Source: CAZMGV01 sp964565925
Lineage (GTDB): Bacteria > JAGRBM01 > JAHCIT01
Length of the DNA: 64,000 bases
Reading direction: 5' to 3'
Assembly: GCA_964565925.1 (NCBI GenBank)
Contig: CAZMGV010000010.1
Span: 84,596 to 148,595, forward strand
The position numbers were made by a program, and so were the translations under genes. The notes beneath the pieces are model-generated. The model was given only the letters and a program-made list of their open reading frames with translations. It had not been told where the DNA came from and ran no database searches. This document shows positions 62,224-64,000 of the stretch, piece by piece (within the stretch, counting starts at the first letter, position 1; every line of letters begins with the position of its first letter).

Positions 62224-63036
62224 TTAGGCCGCATCTCCGGCTGCTTTCAGGGGCGCGCGGAACAGGTCGCCCTGGTTCAGTTCGCGGGTGATGCGGTCGA
62301 CGGCGACCTGGTGCCAGTGGGGGTCCAGTTCGATGCCGACGAAGCGGCGGCCGAGCCGTACGCAGGCGACGCCGGTGGTGCCGGCGCCCATGAACGGGTC
62401 GAGGACCAGGTCGCCGGGGGCGGTGTGGAGGTTGATGAAATGGGCCGGCAGCTCGACCGGTTTTGGGGTCGGGTGATCGTGGGCGGCGGGGATTATCTTG
62501 CGGATCCCGTGGCTGCCCGGGCGGATGATGTTTTCGATTCTGCCCGAGGTGTCGAACCACCGGCAGGCGGCGCCCTTTTTTTCGGCGACGAGGACGGTTT
62601 CGTAGCTGCGCCGGTAGTGCCAGCCCATGCCGATCGGCCCCTTGTCCCAGACGACCATCTGCTTGAATCCGATGGCGTCGTCGAGCCAGAGGCACCAGCG
62701 GGCGAACTGGGGATCCGGGCCGCCGCCGCCGCAGCAGCAGCAGCAGCAACCGCCGTGCCGTAGCGCGGTATTCAGATAGGGCAACAGGTTTTTAAAGAGG
62801 TCGTTCGCTTCCGGGCCGTCGTTGAGGATGGGGCGGGACGGCTCGGCCCGTTCGGTCTGGCCCAGCGCTTTTTCCCAGTTCGAGATCAGGTCGCCGTCGT
62901 TGTTGTTGTGGCCGTAGGGAGGGTCGGTAAAGACCATATCGCAGCCGCCGTCCGCGATGATCAGCGGCAGGACGTCGCGGCAGTCGCCGAGCCAGAGGTC
63001 GCAGGTGCCGATGGTCGTTTTAACGGGCGTTGTCAT
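62224..63036 (-). CDS. Site-specific DNA methyltransferase
   Basis: A 270-residue amino-methyltransferase (N4-cytosine or N6-adenine, beta-type order). The catalytic DPPY is near residue 39 (MVFTDPPYGHNN) and the SAM motif is near the C-terminus (LVLDPFMGAGTTGVACVRLGRRFVGIELDP). Between them is an odd run of six Cys then four Gly (residues ~95-104), encoded by a trinucleotide repeat. It has no restriction partner. Phage-borne orphan methyltransferases often guard phage DNA. The gene is bracketed by 50-bp repeats. Confidence 0.9.
   Translation of the reverse strand: MTTPVKTTIGTCDLWLGDCRDVLPLIIADGGCDMVFTDPPYGHNNNDGDLISNWEKALGQTERAEPSRPILNDGPEANDLFKNLLPYLNTALRHGGCCCCCCGGGGPDPQFARWCLWLDDAIGFKQMVVWDKGPIGMGWHYRRSYETVLVAEKKGAACRWFDTSGRIENIIRPGSHGIRKIIPAAHDHPTPKPVELPAHFINLHTAPGDLVLDPFMGAGTTGVACVRLGRRFVGIELDPHWHQVAVDRITRELNQGDLFRAPLKAAGDAA
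62733..62750. repeat. GCA trinucleotide repeat in the methyltransferase gene
   Basis: Six GCA units on the plus strand (next to four GCC units at 62721-62732) make the Cys6-Gly4 run in the methyltransferase. Changes in unit number would keep the frame. Confidence 0.75.
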
Positions 63037-63042
63037 TTATCA

Positions 63043-63092
63043 AATTGCCTTTTCTGTTCACTTCTTGCCCAAAAAATTTTCCGCCGCGCCCT
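63043..63092. repeat. 50-bp direct repeat, right copy
   Basis: Covers the C-terminal codons and stop of TerS (GAAENFLGKK) and the leader to the methyltransferase gene; 48/50 identical with 62074-62123. Confidence 0.85.
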
Positions 63093-63753
63093 TGGGGGGC
63101 TTCAGGAGCGGGACGACGTTGCCGGGCAGGGATGGCCGCGCGGCGAACACCGGGTCGGAGGAGGGGCCGGCCGCGTCCTGCTCGGCGGGGGCGGGGACGC
63201 GCTGGGTCTTGTCGCGCAGGCGGACGCCGGGGGTGAGGCCGAAGTGGACGTAGAGCTGGCGGAGTTCGCGGGCGGTGGCGAGGAAGGCCTTGATGGCCGG
63301 GTCGGGGTAGGCGGCGCCGTTGGGGCCTTCGACGAAGAGGGCGACGCGCAGGTCGGCGATGGTGCTGTCGCGGTCGGCGGGGGAAGGTTTCGGGGGGATG
63401 CCGCGCTTCTTGTCGCCCGGGAGCGCAATTTTGGGGGGCCGGGAGCGGCGGTCGATGTCGGCGAGGAGCTGCTGGAACTTGAGGACGAGGGAGTACATCT
63501 CGGTGACGACGACGAAGGCGGGGCGGTCGAGCGCGGTGAGCTGGCTGGCTCCGGTCATTTCGGCGGCGAGGCGTTTCCATTCCTGGCGGGCGGCGGGGGT
63601 GAGGAAGCCCGGGGCCGGGAAGGCGCCGGTCTTGACCGGCGGGTACAGGTTGCCGGGGACGGAGGCGGCCCGGTGGGCGGCGGCGCCCCGTTTGCGGGTG
63701 TCGCCGTGGAGGCGCCGCTGGCTGGCGGGTTTGGGGGGGCGGCCGCGGGTCAT
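63058..63753 (-). CDS. Terminase small subunit (P27 family)
   Basis: A 231-residue P27-type small terminase: MTRGRPPKPASQRRLHGDTRKRG at the start, then PPVKTGAFPAPGFLTPAARQEWKRLAAEMTGASQLTALDRPAFVVVTEMYSLVLKFQQLL and a late ARELRQLYVHFGLTPGVRLR. This domain order (RGRPPKP, then a P-rich link, then the EWxR helix and LTxxDxxA) is typical. It recognises the packaging site. It is the first phage gene at the right end of the window. Confidence 0.9.
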   Translation of the reverse strand: MTRGRPPKPASQRRLHGDTRKRGAAAHRAASVPGNLYPPVKTGAFPAPGFLTPAARQEWKRLAAEMTGASQLTALDRPAFVVVTEMYSLVLKFQQLLADIDRRSRPPKIALPGDKKRGIPPKPSPADRDSTIADLRVALFVEGPNGAAYPDPAIKAFLATARELRQLYVHFGLTPGVRLRDKTQRVPAPAEQDAAGPSSDPVFAARPSLPGNVVPLLKPPKGAAENFLGKK

Positions 63754-63818
63754 GGTCGGTGGGCCTCGGTGGCGATCGGGAGGGGGAAGAACATGGTGGG
63801 GGTGCCTTTCTGGTTAAC

Positions 63819-63847
63819 AGTATGCCACTAAAGTCGTGTTTTGGCAC
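63819..63847 (-). promoter_or_regulatory. Possible diverged late promoter upstream of TerS
   Basis: GTGCCA (63847-63842), a 17-base spacer and CATACT (63824-63819) followed by GTTAAC on the minus strand. Boxes and spacing resemble the three late promoters (TTGCCA-N17-TATGGT, then AAC). It is 66 bases upstream of the TerS ATG. Confidence 0.4.
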
Positions 63848-63945
63848 GTTTGGCGGGTTTGGGGGCTGTTCAGCGGGGGGATACCCTATGTTTTGGTGAA
63901 TTTCGCGGTCGTGTGTAAAAAGGGGCGCAACGGTCTTTCCTGTCT

Positions 63946-64000
<55 letters not shown>

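Noticed and set aside
62069..62749. A 226-codon minus-strand frame over the methyltransferase 3' half
   Set aside because: It is out of frame with the methyltransferase, very rich in Arg and Pro, and its end merely repeats an alternative frame of the TerS tail duplication.

Overview
This is a GC-rich bacterial window. Roughly the first 34.2 kb is chromosomal housekeeping DNA. From about 34.3 kb to the right edge it is a prophage of an HK97-type tailed phage. The host looks Gram-negative: it has two outer-membrane beta-barrel proteins, a ZnuABC importer and a PilB/GspE ATPase. A MinD-like ATPase is followed by a protein that joins a J-like domain to a RodZ-like HTH, and HemX-HemA and an ABC1 kinase are also present. 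This mix suggests a lineage of the former Deltaproteobacteria, but I cannot place it more finely from sequence alone.

Region 1 (1-17.3 kb): the last codons of a probable CHAT protein and a FecR-domain protein; a minus-strand run of pilB-like, gpsA and an AT-richer orphan; a GAF/HD-GYP signalling protein; a minus-strand run of nadK, recN, an ArgA-type acetyltransferase and tldE/pmbA; rarA; a deoxyhypusine-synthase-like gene; a lipocalin-like protein; a small beta-barrel protein; two receiver-type proteins (one without its phospho-acceptor Asp); tRNA-Ala(CGC); and a glutaredoxin/GST-like protein. Region 2 (17.3-26.7 kb): an ABC1 kinase, then a minus-strand series hemX-hemA, a His-tailed EamA transporter, a small Cys/His membrane protein, an outer-membrane porin and znuA-znuC-znuB. 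This reads as heme synthesis followed by a zinc-handling unit. Region 3 (26.7-34.3 kb, plus strand): a GntR/FCD regulator with a palindromic operator, an HNH nuclease, the MinD-like ATPase, the J/HTH protein, a small conserved protein, rluD, pgeF and rho. rho has its own strong promoter, a leader of about 420 bases and a terminator.

Region 4 (34.3-64 kb): the prophage. A tyrosine integrase lies next to rho. A small plus-strand cluster follows: an HTH regulator under a perfect 10-bp-arm palindrome, small proteins and a secreted thermonuclease. All remaining phage genes are on the minus strand. Read from right to left they run: small terminase, DNA methyltransferase, zinc-finger protein, large terminase, portal, S49 protease, capsid, head proteins, connectors, tail terminator, tail tube, tail chaperones, tape measure, distal tail and hub proteins, cell-wall hydrolase-like protein, tip protein, fibres, and lysis genes with an M15 endopeptidase. 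The head-to-tail order is that of HK97-type siphophages and of Rhodobacter-type gene transfer agents. No replication module is visible.

The main non-obvious signals are in the prophage. Three near-identical late promoters (TTGCCA-N17-TATGGT) drive the capsid, tail-tube and minor-tail units. A slippery A8 tract gives a -1 frameshift that fuses the two tail chaperones. A two-hairpin repeat family occurs in at least six places; its stems change sequence but stay paired, and several copies are read in frame inside N-termini of phage genes. A lipoprotein gene is bracketed by perfect 32-bp direct repeats. A methyltransferase gene is bracketed by 50-bp repeats (48/50 identical) made from the 3' end of the terminase gene. 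Three structural-region proteins carry Sec signal peptides. The window ends in a run of 47 G, probably an assembly artefact, so the right prophage end is not seen.
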